DNA of 64,000 bases from Monodelphis domestica (GCF_027887165.1 NC_077235.1:53741882-53805881), one strand, 5' to 3'; shown: positions 34,440-46,704, numbered from the stretch's first letter. The notes: generated from the sequence alone by a model not told the origin. Numbers and translations are program-made.

Positions 34440-34590
34440 AGAGGCCATCTCATCTAACCCTTTCTTTTTACTGGGGAAACTGAGGACCACAGAGGGGAAG
34501 AGACTTATCTAAAGTAATCTGGGTGGTAAGTGGCAGAACCAGGATTCTCATCTGGGTCCTTTGCCTCCCAGTTCAGTGCTTTTATTTTCA
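34440..34590 (-). mobile_element. MIR-like fragment
   Basis: CTGGGGAAACTGAGGACCAC AGAGGGGAAGAGACTTATCT is a decayed reverse core. Confidence 0.45.
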
Positions 34591-34644
34591 GAGACCAATC
34601 TAGAGTTTGGTAATGTGTATAGATGAAGCATTTGGGGGAGGCAG

Positions 34645-34735
34645 GGGAGGAGATAGAGTCAAGATGGAGGAACAGCACAGAGAAGAAAGCCCAGCTCCTC
34701 CACAAAGATCAGATAAATGTGCCAGATTAAGTTCT
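34645..34735 (+). mobile_element. L1 5' UTR fragment
   Basis: GGAGATAGAGTCAAGATGGA GGAACAGCACAGAGAAGAAA resembles the start of marsupial L1 5' UTRs (GAGATAGAGCCAAGATGGCG in younger copies). Only the 5' extremity is present, which is unusual for L1. Confidence 0.55.
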
Positions 34736-34736
34736 C

Positions 34737-34938
34737 TTTTTTTTAGAACCTTACTTTCTGTCTTAGAATCAATACTGTGAATTGGTTCCAAGGCAGAAGA
34801 GTGATAAGGGCTAAGCAATGGAGGTTAAGTGACTTGGCCGGGGTTACCTGGCTGGAAGTGTCTGAGGCCACATTTGAACCCAGGACCTCCCGTCTCTAGG
34901 CCTGGCTCTCAATGTACAGGGCTACCCATATGTCCCCC
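34737..34938 (-). mobile_element. Marsupial SINE (type A), antisense, inserted in the L1 fragment
   Basis: CCAGATTAAGTTCT on the left and CCAGAATAAGTTCT on the right form a 14-bp target duplication with one mismatch. Confidence 0.9.
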
Positions 34939-35044
34939 AGAATAAGTTCTGATTGGAGAATTCCAAGAAAAATGAGGCCAGATTTGAACCCAGTTCCTCC
35001 TCAGACTTCATCACTGGTATTGTTAATTCTTATAATTGTAACCC

Positions 35045-36590
35045 ATCCATATGGACACAAAGAATCTCAGAGTTTGAAGGGACCTCAAGGCCATGTAATC
35101 TGAAACAAAGGTGAATATGAATCTCCTTTACAGTATACCCATGAAGTGGCCATTGAAATTCTTCTTGAAGACCTCCAGTAAAGGAAACCCTGTATCTTTT
35201 GAGGTAGTCCATTCCCCATCCATGTATATTTGTTACTTTTTCCTTTTAACAACCTTTAATTTTCTTCCTTGGTACTTCTACCCACTTTTCCTAGTTCTTT
35301 GCTCTTAGGGTTTGAGCAGAACACATCTAGGTCCTCTTCTGCATCTAAGCCTTCCAGGTCCTTGAGGATACCTGCCACATTTCTCTGAGTCTTCTCTTCT
35401 CTTGGCTAAACCTCTGAAGTTTCAACTGATTGTTGTCCAGTAAGATGTTGAGGCCCCTCATCATTTTGGCTGCCCACCTTTACATGCTCTCCAGCTTACC
35501 AATGTCCTATCCCAAAATGTGATACCCAGAACTGGACATCACAGTCCAGGTGTGGTTTAATCAGGGCAGAGGATGGTGGGATTTAACATCTTCCTCTCTG
35601 CTTCTTTCAATGACATCTAAAGGTTGTGCTAGCTTTTTGGGTGGCTCTGTCACACCCAATGAGTTCACAGTCTATGAAAGCTTCCAGATGGTTTTTAGAT
35701 TAATGGCTGTCTAGCTACAACTCTCCTATTTTATACCTATGAAACAGAATGTTTTGAACCCAAATGTAAGATGATGCCGAAGCTCCATTTTATTAGATTT
35801 GAACCAAAATTCTTACTTATCAGGATTTTTGAATCTCATCCAGTACCTATTGCCAACCTTCCACCTTTGTATCACATGCGTATTTGATAAGTTTACTATC
35901 TGTACTTTTATTCGGATTTTAATGAGAATGCTAAGTATCCCAGGGCCAAGCTTAGATCCCTGGGATACATTATTGAAGATATCCTGCCAGAAGGAACTTG
36001 ACCCATTTCAATTCCTAATTGTACTATTGTTTGACCCACACTTCTCTTTTTCACAAGAATATATTGAGATTTTCTCAAATGCTTTGCTAAAATCTAGAAA
36101 CACTTTCTGTCTAGCACTTCTGTGTTCTACCCATCAAAAAACGAAATAAGGTTAGTCAGGCCTGATCTCTTTTGTTGACTCGTACTGTCTCATTGTAATC
36201 TCTGCTTCTGTTGCAAGCTGCTTACTAACCATCCCTTTAATAATGTGTTCAGATTTTTGCCAGGACTTAAAGTCAAATTCATTAGCCCAAAGTTTGTGAA
36301 TTCTGTTCTGGAAAATTGGAACAGCATCTGCCTCTTTCTAGTCCTGCTGTATTTATCTAATTCTCAATAATTTTTCTTTTTTCTTCCTAAAAGTTTTATG
36401 GATGTCTTTTTGCTTCATGCACTACAAATTGCCCCTACTTCCGTAAGGAAGCAAAAACAATTGACAGCAATCAAGTCTGGTAGCTTGTCCAGCACTTGAA
36501 ACTTGTAATTGTTCATCTCACTGCCAAGATGATTTTGTTTTCTGGAATCAACATTGGGCATTGCCTTTTTAATGAGTTTAGCTGTCTTTT
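35045..36590 (-). mobile_element. CR1-type LINE, antisense (ancient)
   Basis: TACCCAGAACTGGACATCAC AGTCCAGGTGTGG is the reverse strand of the CR1 ORF2 C-terminal 'RPHLEYCVQFW' region. AGGGCCAAGCTTAGATCCCT GGGATACA matches the CR1 'CAGTACTGAGCCCTGGGG' phrase, and AGAGTTTGAAGGGACCTCAA marks the 3' end at 35050. The frame is destroyed throughout. Confidence 0.75.
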
Positions 36591-36594
36591 AGTA

Positions 36595-36885
36595 ATGTTT
36601 TCATTTATATTATTTTAATTATTGCATAACTTGGTTTCTCCATTGTGCTTTCTTTGCTCTGCATTAGTTTAGGTGGGCTTAGTTTTAAAAATGCCTTGCT
36701 GCTTTTAGGACTCTTGTCTTCAGTCTTCTTCCCACATTCCTCTGAAGTCCTCTTTGTTATTGTTTCTTGTGGCATAATGATATTCCATTACTTTTCACAT
36801 CCCACAGTTTGCTCAGCCATGCCCCAGTCAATAGGTACCTCCTTTCTTTGCTCTCACTCACTACCCCTTTCTCATGAAATCATCA
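36595..36885 (-). mobile_element. Old L1 fragment, antisense
   Basis: GGCATAATGATATTCCATTA and CAGTTTGCTCAGCCATGCCC CAGTCAATAGG are the reverse of L1 ORF2 C-terminal codons (GWLNKLW...MEYY region). Confidence 0.65.
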
Positions 36886-36889
36886 TCCA

Positions 36890-37735
36890 ATTCTTATTAA
36901 TTCTGTCTCTTTCACATCCTTTAAGTTTCCTTTCTTCCACTAAAACCACAGCCACTCTAGCTCAGGTCCTCACTGCTAGACCCTGGATTATTGTTTAGGT
37001 TTCCCAATTCCTTTCCTTGAGTCTCCTTTGTCAATACATCCTTCACATAGCTTCCCAAGTACTATTTCTTTTTTTAAAGCCCTTCCCTTCCCTCTTAGAC
37101 TCAATACTGTGTATTTGTTCCAAGGCAGAAGAGTGGTAAGGGCTAGGCAATGGGGGTTAAGTGACTTGCCCAGGGTCACCCAGCTAGGAAGTGTCTGAGG
37201 CCACATTTGAACCTATGACCTCTTGTCTCTAGGCCTGGCTCTCAATCCACTGAGACACCTAGCTGCCCCCCACCAAGTGCTATTTCCTAAGCCCATGTCT
37301 CATAGCCCATTACTCTCCTCAAGAAGCTCGAGGGGCTAACTATTGCATCTAGAATCAAATACAAAACCCCTCTATTTCTTACAGGACTTCACAGTATAAC
37401 TCCAGCTCTTTCCAGACCAAGTACACACTACTTCCCAGCATACAGTCAGCTTCCCAGCCAAATCAACTCACTTGCTGTTTCCTGGATGTGACATGTAGAT
37501 ATGGTGATTCCTGCCTCTGTTTTTGCTTGCGCTAGGATGCTCTCCCTTCACATCTCTCCCTCTTGGGTTTCCTAGTTATTTTCAAATCTTAGTTCAAGTG
37601 CCATCTCCTGACAGAGACATCTTCGCATTTCCCCAGTTGCTAGTGACCTCTCTCCTTGTCCCCCACTTACTGTATATTTATTGATCTGTGTATGTATCGA
37701 ATCTCCCTCTCTCTTCCCCCCAAATGTAAGGTTAA
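36890..37735 (+). mobile_element. L2/L3-type LINE fragment, split by a SINE
   Basis: ACCACAGCCACTCTAGCTCA ... CTTCACATAGCTTCCCAAGT then, after the SINE, CCCTCTATTTCTTACAGGAC TTCACAGTATAACTCC and AGTTCAAGTGCCATCTCCTG. This is the order of the 3' half of L2-like elements. Confidence 0.6.
37070..37272 (-). mobile_element. Marsupial SINE (type A), antisense, nested in a LINE
   Basis: CCAAGTACTATTTC before and CCAAGTGCTATTTC after form a 14-bp target duplication with one mismatch. The body carries GACTTGCCCAGGGTCACCCA and CACCTAGCTGCCCCC. Confidence 0.93.
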
Positions 37736-37830
37736 AAAGTTTCATTTTTGTCTTGGTAACTTCAGCATTTGCATCAAAGTAGGTAATAGTTGTTGAATTG
37801 AATCTAGTCAAATTTCTGAACAGTTTTGGC

Positions 37831-38215
37831 CTGCCTGCCTGCCTGCCTGCCTGCCTTCCTTCCTTCCTTCCTTCCTTCCTTCCTTCCTTCCTTCCTTCCT
37901 TCCTTCCTTCCTTCCTTCCTTCCTTCCTTCCTTCCTTCCTTCCTTCCTTCCTTCCTTCCTTCCTTCCTTCCTTCCTTCCTTCCTTCCTCCCTTCCTCCCT
38001 TCCTCCCTTCCTCCCTTCCTCCCTTCCTCCCTTCCTCCCTTCCTTCCTCCCTTCCTCCCTCCCTTCCTTCCTTCCTCCCTTCCTCCCTTCCTCCCTTCCT
38101 TCCTTCCTCCCTTCCTCCCTTCCTCCCTTCCTCCCTTCCTCCCTTCCTTCCTCCCTTCTTCCCTTCTTCCCTTCTTCCCTTCCTTCCTCCATTCCTCCCT
38201 TCCTCCCTTCCTCTC
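37831..38215. repeat. (GCCT)n/(CCTT)n/(CCCTTCCT)n microsatellite, about 385 bp
   Basis: Begins with GCCT units, becomes pure CCTT for about 130 bp, then a mixture of CCTT and CCCTTCCT. Strand-asymmetric: all pyrimidines on +. The long open frames on both strands are repeat artefacts. It abuts the LTR remnant of the provirus at 38216. Confidence 0.97.
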
Positions 38216-38302
38216 TATCTCTATTGTTGTTGATCAGGAAGTAGCTAAGTCAGATCTTCTAAAGAATGGTCTGATTAGGGTGGAATAGTTTTGAAATTCA
38301 CA
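38216..38302 (-). mobile_element. 3' LTR remnant of provirus copy 1
   Basis: The 87 bp are nearly identical to the outer end of the 5' LTR at 45838-45924 (GATCAGGAA-TAGCTAA, ATGGTCTGATTAGGGTGGAA). Beyond 38216 the LTR is replaced by the CCTT microsatellite. Confidence 0.88.
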
Positions 38303-39414
38303 AGACCCCCTGATGGATCTTGTAAACATACCAGCTATGAAATTACAATAGTTAGAGATAAGGGAAAAATAGGAGAGATAGAGAGAGACAACAAAACCAA
38401 TGTTTTGCTGGGTGAATTGACAAAAGCCAATTAGGGTGCAGTCCCCTTTGGCAAAAGAGTGTACATTCAAAATAAATTCAATAAACCTTCAGTTCAATCA
38501 ACCACACCCCAAGGTTCATTCTTGATCTTGATATAATGTAGGTTTTCTGGCATCTTTCTGCAACAGTTCATTCTTTGGATTTAGCAAGCTTTGTCCTTGA
38601 GGCTCTTTCTTGAACAAAAAAATTTCAAAATCTTGGATTTTTATTAAAATACAATCCTCCCTGAAGTGGGTGTTAAAGAAGACCATCCAGTTCAGCTCAG
38701 GATACATTGCTGAGGTATGGGGGTGTATGAGTCAGTTATTAAAAGAATTCAAAAACAATAAAAACAAAACAAACAAAAAACCAAAACCAAAATATATAAA
38801 GGAAAAATATGGAAGAAAGTTAAACTTTTGGGAGAAAGAGAAGGAAAAGAAATTCAAAATCAGAATCAAAATACCAAAATCTATGTATATAAAATGTTGA
38901 GTAAACAAGAATAAATTCATAATGGGCCCTTGTACAGGTCCAATTTAAAGTAATGTCTATCCCACAAGTTTGTAGGACAGAATGCAGTAATATTTCACTT
39001 ACCCATTTGCAGCCAAGACTACAGGAAGTTGCCATACTATAAGAAGGAAAGGAACTAGAATTCTATTTTGATAGGGAAGCGTCATTCCCTGGTCTGAGTT
39101 TTAGTCATTCTCAGGGATATAGGGAGCCAGCATGATAGTCAAATTTTGGTACTTGTATGAGTACTTCATAAAGAGTGTAGATACAAGGAAGTCCTATGAC
39201 TTAACGTATGTCAACCGTCGCAACCTTGAGTCCACATTAGTATTTCCTGTGTGCTCTTTTGGCACTATTCAGGTTAAGTCTGTGGTCCTTGTTTTTATCC
39301 CATTTCCTGGAATCATACACAAACATTAATCATAGTCCCATAACATTTTATCAATAAATGGCAGGTTCCCACAGTTTAAAGTTTTGGGGTATGTATTGAT
39401 ATTATAGCAAGGAT

Positions 39415-39475
39415 ATATATATATATGTGTGTATATATATATATGTATGTATGTATGTATATATATATATTAAAC
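39415..39475. repeat. (AT)n/(GTAT)n microsatellite inside provirus copy 1
   Basis: ATATATATATGTGTGTATAT followed by ATGTATGTATGTATATATAT. Absent from the matching place in provirus copy 2, so it expanded after insertion. Confidence 0.9.
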
Positions 39476-39649
39476 TTATGTTATTGCAAAGAGAGAGAAA
39501 AAAATTTAATTGTATGTACCTTTCATACAAGAAATGAGGAAAAGGGGAAAAAATCATATTCTAATCAAAAGAAAAGCAATAATAAAAAATAAGGGAAAAA
39601 GAAGGAAAAAAATCAGGAATTCAATGTGTTCTTGAAAAACAGCATCCAC

Positions 39650-42600
39650 TTGTTAATGGATTATTTTCTTCAATGCATGTGATAGGATACAATCAGTCTC
39701 AACAGAAGATGCTCTCTTCACATGTGCACAATGAATCCAAGAGTCCTTTTTTCTAACCTTTATAAATGTTGGAGTAGTTAACAATATTTGGAATGGTCCC
39801 TCCCAGGAAGGCTGAGTTGCTCCAGTATTGTGGAAATTCTTAATATACACCTTGTCTCTGGGGTTCAGGTCGTGAAGTGAAAAGTCTAGTGGTCCGGCTT
39901 GTATTGCAGCTCTAGATTCATGGAGTTCATGCAGTTTATGCTGTAATTCCTGTATATAGGAAGCAATAGTAGTATCTCCCCCTAATAGTGATGTATATGC
40001 CAGGGAGAAAGGCTCAGTCTGTATAGGTGGATGTCCAAAAAGCATCTCAAATGGTGAGATATGTAAGTCTCCTCTAGGCCTGCTTCTAAGATAAAATAGG
40101 CCCAGATGGAAAATTTCAGGCCATTTTAAATGGGTCTCAGTGCATAATTTGCCAGTCATTGTTTTAAGTTCTTTATTCATCCTTTGAACTTGGCATGAGC
40201 TCTGGGGATGATATGGAACATGGAATTTTGGAGTTATCCCCAAGCAAGAATATATTTGGTTTAAGACAGAATCAGTAAAATGACTTCCTCTATCTGAATC
40301 AATACATGCTAGCAGGCCAAAGCGAGGAATAATTTCTTTTAAAAGCACCTTAGCAACAAAAGCCTCTATGGCTCAGGTCGCAGGAAATGCTTCTGGCCAT
40401 CTGGTCAGTTGATCTACTATGACTAGACAAAATTTGTAATGTCTGGCCTTTGGCATTGTTATGAAATCTATCTGTAGGTGCTCAAAAGGTGTGTAAGCCA
40501 GAGGACACCCACCGAAAACTTTGCTACAAAAGGCATTCTGGTTATGTGCCTGGCAGGTAGAGCAGCCTGAACACACTTTAGAGGCTATGGTAGTTATACC
40601 AGGGGCTATCCATATTCTCTTAACAGAGTCCACAATTCCCTGGGTACCAGAGTGACCATTTTTATGAACAGATTTGCAAATTTGGTGATCGGAACTTCTA
40701 GGGAGCAGGGGTTTCCCTTCAGATGACACCCATACTCCATTAATCTGTTTTGCTTTGAATTTTTGTTTCCATTTTTCCACTTCCTTTTCATTATAGGAAT
40801 TTGATCAATTTAAATCATCAGTGGTTGTTAATGTTAAAATTAATTCATGTCCTTCTATGGCTGCTAGCTTTGCAGCAGTATCTGCTCGGTCATTTCCCCT
40901 AGAGACAGGGTCCATGCCACCTGTATGGGCAGAGCAATGAACTACAGCTAGGGCTTCAGGCAGTTTGAGAGCAGAAAGATTAAATCATTAATAATTTCTG
41001 CATTAGCTATGGATTTTCTAGCTAAGGTTAAAAATCCTCTCTGGAGCCATAGCATCACAATTGAGTGAAAAATGCCAAAAGCATGTCTAGAATCTGTATA
41101 AATTGTTGCCTTTTTACCATTGGCAATTATACAGGAATATTTCAGAGCTATGAGTTCTGCCCCTTGAGCGCTAATGTTAGAGGGCAGTGAAGCTGACCAC
41201 TCAGTGGCAAATTCTGTGACTACAGCAGCTCCAGTGTAGCTTATGCTATCGCTCATAAAAGAATAACCATCAGTAAATAAGACCAGATCTGAGTTGTCTA
41301 AGGGAGTGTCCAAGAGATTATCTCAAGGTTTTTCTGCCATGGACACTGGTGTTTCACAACTGTGTAATGGTTCTCCTGAAGTTGGTAAATCTGTAAGCAA
41401 GGTGTCAGGGTTAAGGGTTGAACAGCGTTTCAAGGTAATGTTTTCATTGTTTAACAAGGTTATTTCATACCTTGTAATTAATTCGCTGATCAGAAAATGC
41501 CTGTGTTCTATGTCTTAGCAACAATGCTTCTACCTCATGTGGACACATGAGGGCATCCCAATACTAGATCAACAGTTTTTGTCACTAGTAAGGCTGTAGC
41601 AGCTACTCCTCTAAGACACGGTGGTGCTCCTGATGCTACTGGGTCTAGTTGGGCAGAATAATAAGCAATTGGGCACTGAGAAGACCCCAAAGTCTGAGTT
41701 AAAACACCTGAAGCTACCCCTCTTCGCTCATGTACATACAAAGTAAATGGCTTGTTGTAATCTGTGATGCCTAGAGCGTGGGCAGACAGGATAGCCTTTT
41801 TAAGATCTGATAGAGCTGACAGGTGTTCTGGTTCTAATTTTAGGGGCTCAGAGATCGAATCCCTTGTTAGTGCTATAAGGCATTTAGTAATTTCCCCAGA
41901 ACAAGGAATCCATTGTCTACAGAACTCTGTTGCTCCCAAAATTGCTGTCAACTGTTTCTTAGTGGTAGGAGTGCTTAAGTTTTGAATATTCTCAATTCTT
42001 CTGAGAGAAATAAAGCGGGCACCCACAGTCAGGATGAACCCCAAATAGTCTACTTTAGAGAGGCACCACTGAACCTTATCTTTCGAGATCTCATACCCTC
42101 TTTTGTGCAATTCCAAAGGGAGGTGTTTGCTATCTTCCTGACATGCTTCTGCATCTGTTGAAGCCAAGAGTAGATCATCTATGTATTTGATTAATTTGCT
42201 ATTTTTAAATTTTATATTATCTGTATCTTGGCTCAAAATTTGTGCAAATAAGCTCGGGCTGTCTACGAAACCTTGTGGCAGACGACTTCAGGAGTGCTGA
42301 TGACCCTGCCAGGTGAAAGCAAAGATATGCCTGGAGTTCTCATGTATGGGTATGGAAAAAAAGGCTGAGCACAAGTCTACTACTGTAAAGTATGTAGGTG
42401 TGCTAGGAATAGAAGAAATAATAGTATTGATGTTGGAAACTACGGAGTGTCTCTTTATAACATGATTGTTCTCAGCCCTCAAATCCTGTATGAATCTATA
42501 GAGGTGTTTGCCATCGGGCCCTCTTTTTGGTTTTTTAATGGGCAGGATCTGCATGTGTTAATTACTAGGGTAATTCCCTCAATTGCCTCCTTTGAGAGGG

Positions 42601-43100
42601 GATACTGAGGAATGGAAGAAGGTGGGCTAGATTTAATTTTTATCTGCACAGGAACAGCTGACTTAGTAAGCCTACATCAGAAGAAGATGTGGCCCAAAGA
42701 GACTCCGGTATATCTTCAGGTATTGCAAAGGTGGGATGCTCTTTTCCATCCTGGCTCTCTGAGAGAATTACAGGGAGTAAATTTAAAGATTCCTCAGGTG
42801 CTTCCAATGATAAGGAACCATCTGGGGAGCAATTTATTGTGGCTCTGAGTTTGCATAGAAGGTCCCTCCCCAGGAAATTTAGAGGGGAGTCAGGCTTCAA
42901 AAGGAACGAGTATTGTACCTCTAGGGGCCCTACAGATACCATTCTAGGGGAAAGCCTTTTAACCCTTTGGGGTATTCCTGATACTCCCATTACATTCTCT
43001 GAGCCAACAGAATAACAATGTAAATCAGGTGTTCTCTTTAATACAGACCAGGAAGCTCCAATGTCTAAAAGGCAACCATAATAGGTGTTACCCACCTTTA
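39650..43100 (-). pseudogene. Fossil retroviral pol region
   Basis: Read from high to low coordinates: an aspartic-protease segment (about 42.6-43.1 kb), reverse transcriptase (about 41.5-42.6 kb, with the thumb/connection at its end), RNase H (about 40.9-41.4 kb) and integrase (about 39.65-40.8 kb). The integrase shows an HPQSS-type core signature and a C-terminal WEGPFQILL...WIHCAHVKR block typical of gammaretroviruses. The region is a decayed fossil. Confidence 0.88.
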
Positions 43101-44755
43101 AAGTAACATGGGGTTCATTACTATAGGAGGGCAGTGGGTAGGGACAATGGGTAGTAGGACATCAGGGTTTGGAAAATCAAAGGTTGTATCCTCTGATTCC
43201 TGTGCCCCAGGCCCCCCCCCGACACCTTCACATTGTGTTTGGGAAGTTCCTTGGGCACCCCCCTGAAGGGCACTCCCCTGAGGGGCATTAGTACCTTGAG
43301 TATTTTTTGGACGAGCACCACTTAAATTATATTGTTGTGGAGTCATTTGGTTTGAGTTATCATTTTCCCAATATCTATTCCTATAGTTATCATTCCTAAA
43401 ATTGTGGTTTCCATTATTTTTATTAGAGTTATTTCTATAATTATCACTTCTGTAATTGTTATTAAACTGCAGATTCCTTCTGAGTGCCTTGAGTAAAGTT
43501 CTACACTCTGCCATTCTGTGGCCCTTCTTCTCACAGAATTGGCAGGTGACAAAGCAATAATTAGATTCCTGGAGAGGGGCAAGTGCCATTGGTTGAGTAT
43601 CATGCCCTCTTTCTAGTTTTCTAATTTTATCTGTTAAAAATGTCAATTTATTTTTTATTGTTTCTGTGATATCATTATTCTCTTGCTCCTTTTCTTTGTT
43701 TACCTTTAAAACATATAAAGCTGTTTTCCGCAATTCTTCAAGGTCTATCTATGGCCATCTTGGTCAATGTGTTCTAAAATAATCTCTAATGACTTTGCAA
43801 GTGTTAGGGACAAAGTGCTTTCTAATTGTTCTTAAGCTATTTTCTTTAGATAGGTCAAAATCCAGGAATACCCCAAACTTGATTATTCTATCCATGAATC
43901 TGGAGGGTGTTTCTTCCTCATTCTGCATATTATTTTCAAATTCTGTCCACTTATCTGTACTGTCTTCACATTCCTTCATTGCTGTTAGGATGGCTTCTCT
44001 ACAACGGTATAATTGCAAAAGATCCTCAGAGTCATTATAGTCCCATTCGGGATCCTGGGTTTTGTTGACATGAGCAGTTATTTTATTTTTCTCACGTTCA
44101 GTTTAAAAAGCCTGTAGCAAATTTTCAATGTCCTTGTAAGATAGATTATACTGAAAAAACATGTCTGTCATCTTTTTTGTTAATAGAAAGGGATCTTGTT
44201 CATATGTGGGAACATTTCATGTAAATTCATTTATTTCTTGGGGAGTAAACGGTATATTGTGTTTTAAAGTCACCACATGCCCACTCCGTCCTATTTCAGG
44301 TACTTCTCTTAGAGGAAATAGGCCTCTAGTAGAATTTTGTACCTGTGGGTCAGTTCGACTAGGATGAGTTTCTCTAGGAGGACAAGATCTCCTTTGGGCT
44401 GGAATTTGGTTTTCTGTAGGAGAAGGAACACGAGAAACTGGGATTGCAGGGGAAGGGTTTTGGGGATTAAATTCAGTCAAAATTTGCACTACATGATAGG
44501 AACAGTCTGTTAACTGAGCTATAGGGAAGGTGTTTTCCATCTCTATTTTGGGAAAGGAAATTTCCTCATTCAAAGGTTCAGAAACAGGTCTGTTTATGGT
44601 AGAGTGGGTGTTTGCCAATTGATCCTGTAAGAAACATTTTAATTTTTCTAATTGGGCTTGCATGTTCTCTTGCATTTTATCCTCAATTTTTTTTGGTGTT
44701 TTTCTGAATTTCAGCTTCAAATGATTTTTTTTTATGTTAGCATCTCTAAACAAAA
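43100..44755 (-). pseudogene. Fossil retroviral gag region
   Basis: The nucleocapsid part carries one zinc knuckle, CQFCEKKGHRMAEC (CX2CX4HX4C), at about 43.5 kb, the single-knuckle layout of gammaretroviruses. It is followed by an Asn-rich stretch. Upstream lies a capsid-like portion with proline-rich sequence. Broken and not functional. Confidence 0.78.
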
Positions 44756-45225
44756 AATGACATTACCTATTAATATAAAAACTTGGAGGTATGCTGTATT
44801 CTTCAATGTCCCTAATTCTTCAACCGCCATATAAATGTCGAAGAATGTCGTATTCATTTATATATATATATATATGTATGTATATAGTAATTATTTTCTA
44901 ACGGTCTTCACAAAACACGTGGGGAACAGGACAAAGCCAAAACTTTATACAGGTTTTTCCCACTCCTAATCTAGTCAGTCGTTCCCTAAGGGAAAGGAGA
45001 TTTAGAAACAGCTCTCCTAGGCAGGACCTTAGGGCCCTGTTGCTAAGATTTAAAACAACTATATTCTATTTAATTTAAGGAGAGAGGGAGAAAAGAAATA
45101 AAAATGCAAATTTACTTACCTGTATAGCTGATCAAATAAGCTATTAAAAATAGTCACAGTAGAAAAAAGTTTAGGAAAGTTAAGAAGATTGAGGGTATTT
45201 CATCACACTGACATGGTTGCCAAAC

Positions 45226-45924
45226 TGTAAAGGGTGAAAATTATGGTTGAGACTGAAAAAAATCTAAATTTAAATGGTCGCCAAGGGAAATCCCAAATAA
45301 TAAAATAACCAAGTCAGCTTCCAAATTTTTTTGGTCATTTAATTACAATAGGAGGAAGAAAATATTAGAGGGAGAGAGAGAGAGAGGGAGAGAAGGAAAG
45401 AGGGAGAGAAGGAAAGGAGTTTAACTCAGAACCACTCTGGCTCAAGCTGAGCCAAAGCGGGCATTAAGGCCTTGGAGAGCCAAGTCAGGGAAAGGGGTCA
45501 GTCCTTATCATTCTCATGACTGGTCTGAAGGAAAGCTGTCTGCAGGGCTCCTCCAGGCTCAAGCTCCAGGATCGAACTCTACTCTAGCCCTCCTCACAGG
45601 AAGTCCCGAAAACTCCTGAGTCTGTTCTCTACCTCACTTCCTATATCTCACATGTGCCAATGGTGGCTCAAGCTTGACTTAGGACCGCCCAGAGGTCTGT
45701 CTTTTTTTTGCACATGTCTGTTGAAGGCCATTTTCTCAAATAATTAAATCTTGAGTTTGATGCAGCCCTTCCTAATCTTGTTACACTGAGTAGGGTGGAG
45801 AATGTGGGTTTCCAAGACCTGATTCTGTTATTCCAAGCATCTCTAATGTTATTGATCAGGAAATAGCTAAATCAGATCTTCTAAAGAATGGTCTGATTAG
45901 GGTGGAATAGTTTTGAAATTCACA
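45226..45924 (-). mobile_element. 5' LTR of provirus copy 1
   Basis: About 699 bp, starting TGTGAATTTC and ending CTTTACA on the minus strand. It includes a purine/pyrimidine-rich GAGAGAGAG tract (about 45370-45415). It is recognisably homologous to the LTR at 55661-56315 and more distantly to that at 50216-50928. Confidence 0.85.
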
Positions 45925-45944
45925 CTTCTTATTCCCCCCTTTTT

Positions 45945-46190
45945 TTCTTTACAGTCTTTTTATCTTTTGATCATCTGCAGATCTAATAATATCTCTCAGC
46001 ATTTATTTAAATTGTTGATAATAATGCTAAATAGCTCAAGGTCAAGCATGGATCCCTGTGACACCTGAATAACAAAATCCTTTGAAGTTGGTATTGACCC
46101 ATGGATGACTTTTTGGGTCCAACCCTGAAAGGAATTTTGAATCCTCATTATTGTACTATTGTCTCACCCATAAGTCTCCATCATTTCTTT
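45945..46190 (-). mobile_element. CR1-type LINE fragment, antisense
   Basis: GATCATCTGCAGATCTAATA, CAAGGTCAAGCATGGATCCC TGTGACACC and GGGTCCAACCCTGAAAGGAA correspond to the CR1 region also seen near 35900-36020. The provirus inserted next to or into it. Confidence 0.65.
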
Positions 46191-46195
46191 TTCTT

Positions 46196-46704
46196 TTCAA
46201 AAATTAATTAATTAATTAATTAAGAATATTTTCCCATGGTTACATGATTCATGTTCTTTCCCTCTCCTCCTCCCTGCTTCTGTGGCCAGTAAGCCTTTCA
46301 ACTGGATTTTACATGTTTTGTTGATCAAGAACTATTTCCATATTATTATTTGCATTAGAGTGATCATTTAGAGTCTATATCACCAATCATATCCCCATAG
46401 AACCGTGTGATGAAGGAAATGTTTTTTCTTCTGTGTTTCTACTCCCATAGTTCTTTCTCTGTGTGTATAGTGTTCTTTCTCATAAGTCCCTCAGAATTGT
46501 CCTGGATTATTGCATTGTTTCTAGTAGAGAAGTCCATTACATTCGATTGTGCCACAGTGTATCAGTCCCTGTGTAATGTTCTCCTGATTCTGCTCCTTTT
46601 ACTCTGCATCCATTCCTAGAGGTCTTTCCAGTTCACATGGAATTCCTCCAGTTCATTATTCCTTTGGGCACAATAGTTTTCCATCACCAACAGATACCAC
46701 AATT
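46196..46704 (-). mobile_element. L1 3' end, antisense
   Basis: TTTTCCCATGGTTACATGAT TCATGTTC, TAGAGTCTATATCACCAATC and CACAGTGTATCAGTCCCTGT are the reverse of the 3' UTR seen at 8810-9230. Confidence 0.88.

Larger units (their letters stand above)
38216..45924 (-). mobile_element. Fossil endogenous gammaretrovirus-like provirus (copy 1)
   Basis: A class I (gammaretrovirus-like) provirus on the minus strand. Parts are a 5' LTR of about 700 bp (45226-45924, TG...CA ends), gag (about 43.1-44.8 kb), protease, reverse transcriptase, RNase H and integrase (about 39.6-43.1 kb), about 1.35 kb without recognisable coding sequence, a purine tract next to 38303, and a remnant of the 3' LTR (38216-38302). 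No env gene is recognisable. It is broken, with roughly ten or more disruptions, and its 3' LTR is mostly gone. With only part of one LTR left, age cannot be read from LTR divergence. The decay suggests tens of millions of years, and it is marsupial-lineage specific by inference. No convincing tRNA primer site was recognised. Confidence 0.9.

Noticed and set aside
37572-38244. Long open frames on both strands (EGRKEGRK / LPSFLPSF repeats)
   Set aside because: Translation of the CCTT microsatellite in several frames; no protein identity.
39650-40350. Possible host co-option of the integrase frame
   Set aside because: The open stretch is no longer than expected for a moderately old copy, and nothing shows host expression. 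Kept as fossil.
45100-45230. tRNA primer-binding site next to the 5' LTR
   Set aside because: A TGGCAACCATG word follows the LTR after a gap, but it does not match a tRNA 3' end I can name.
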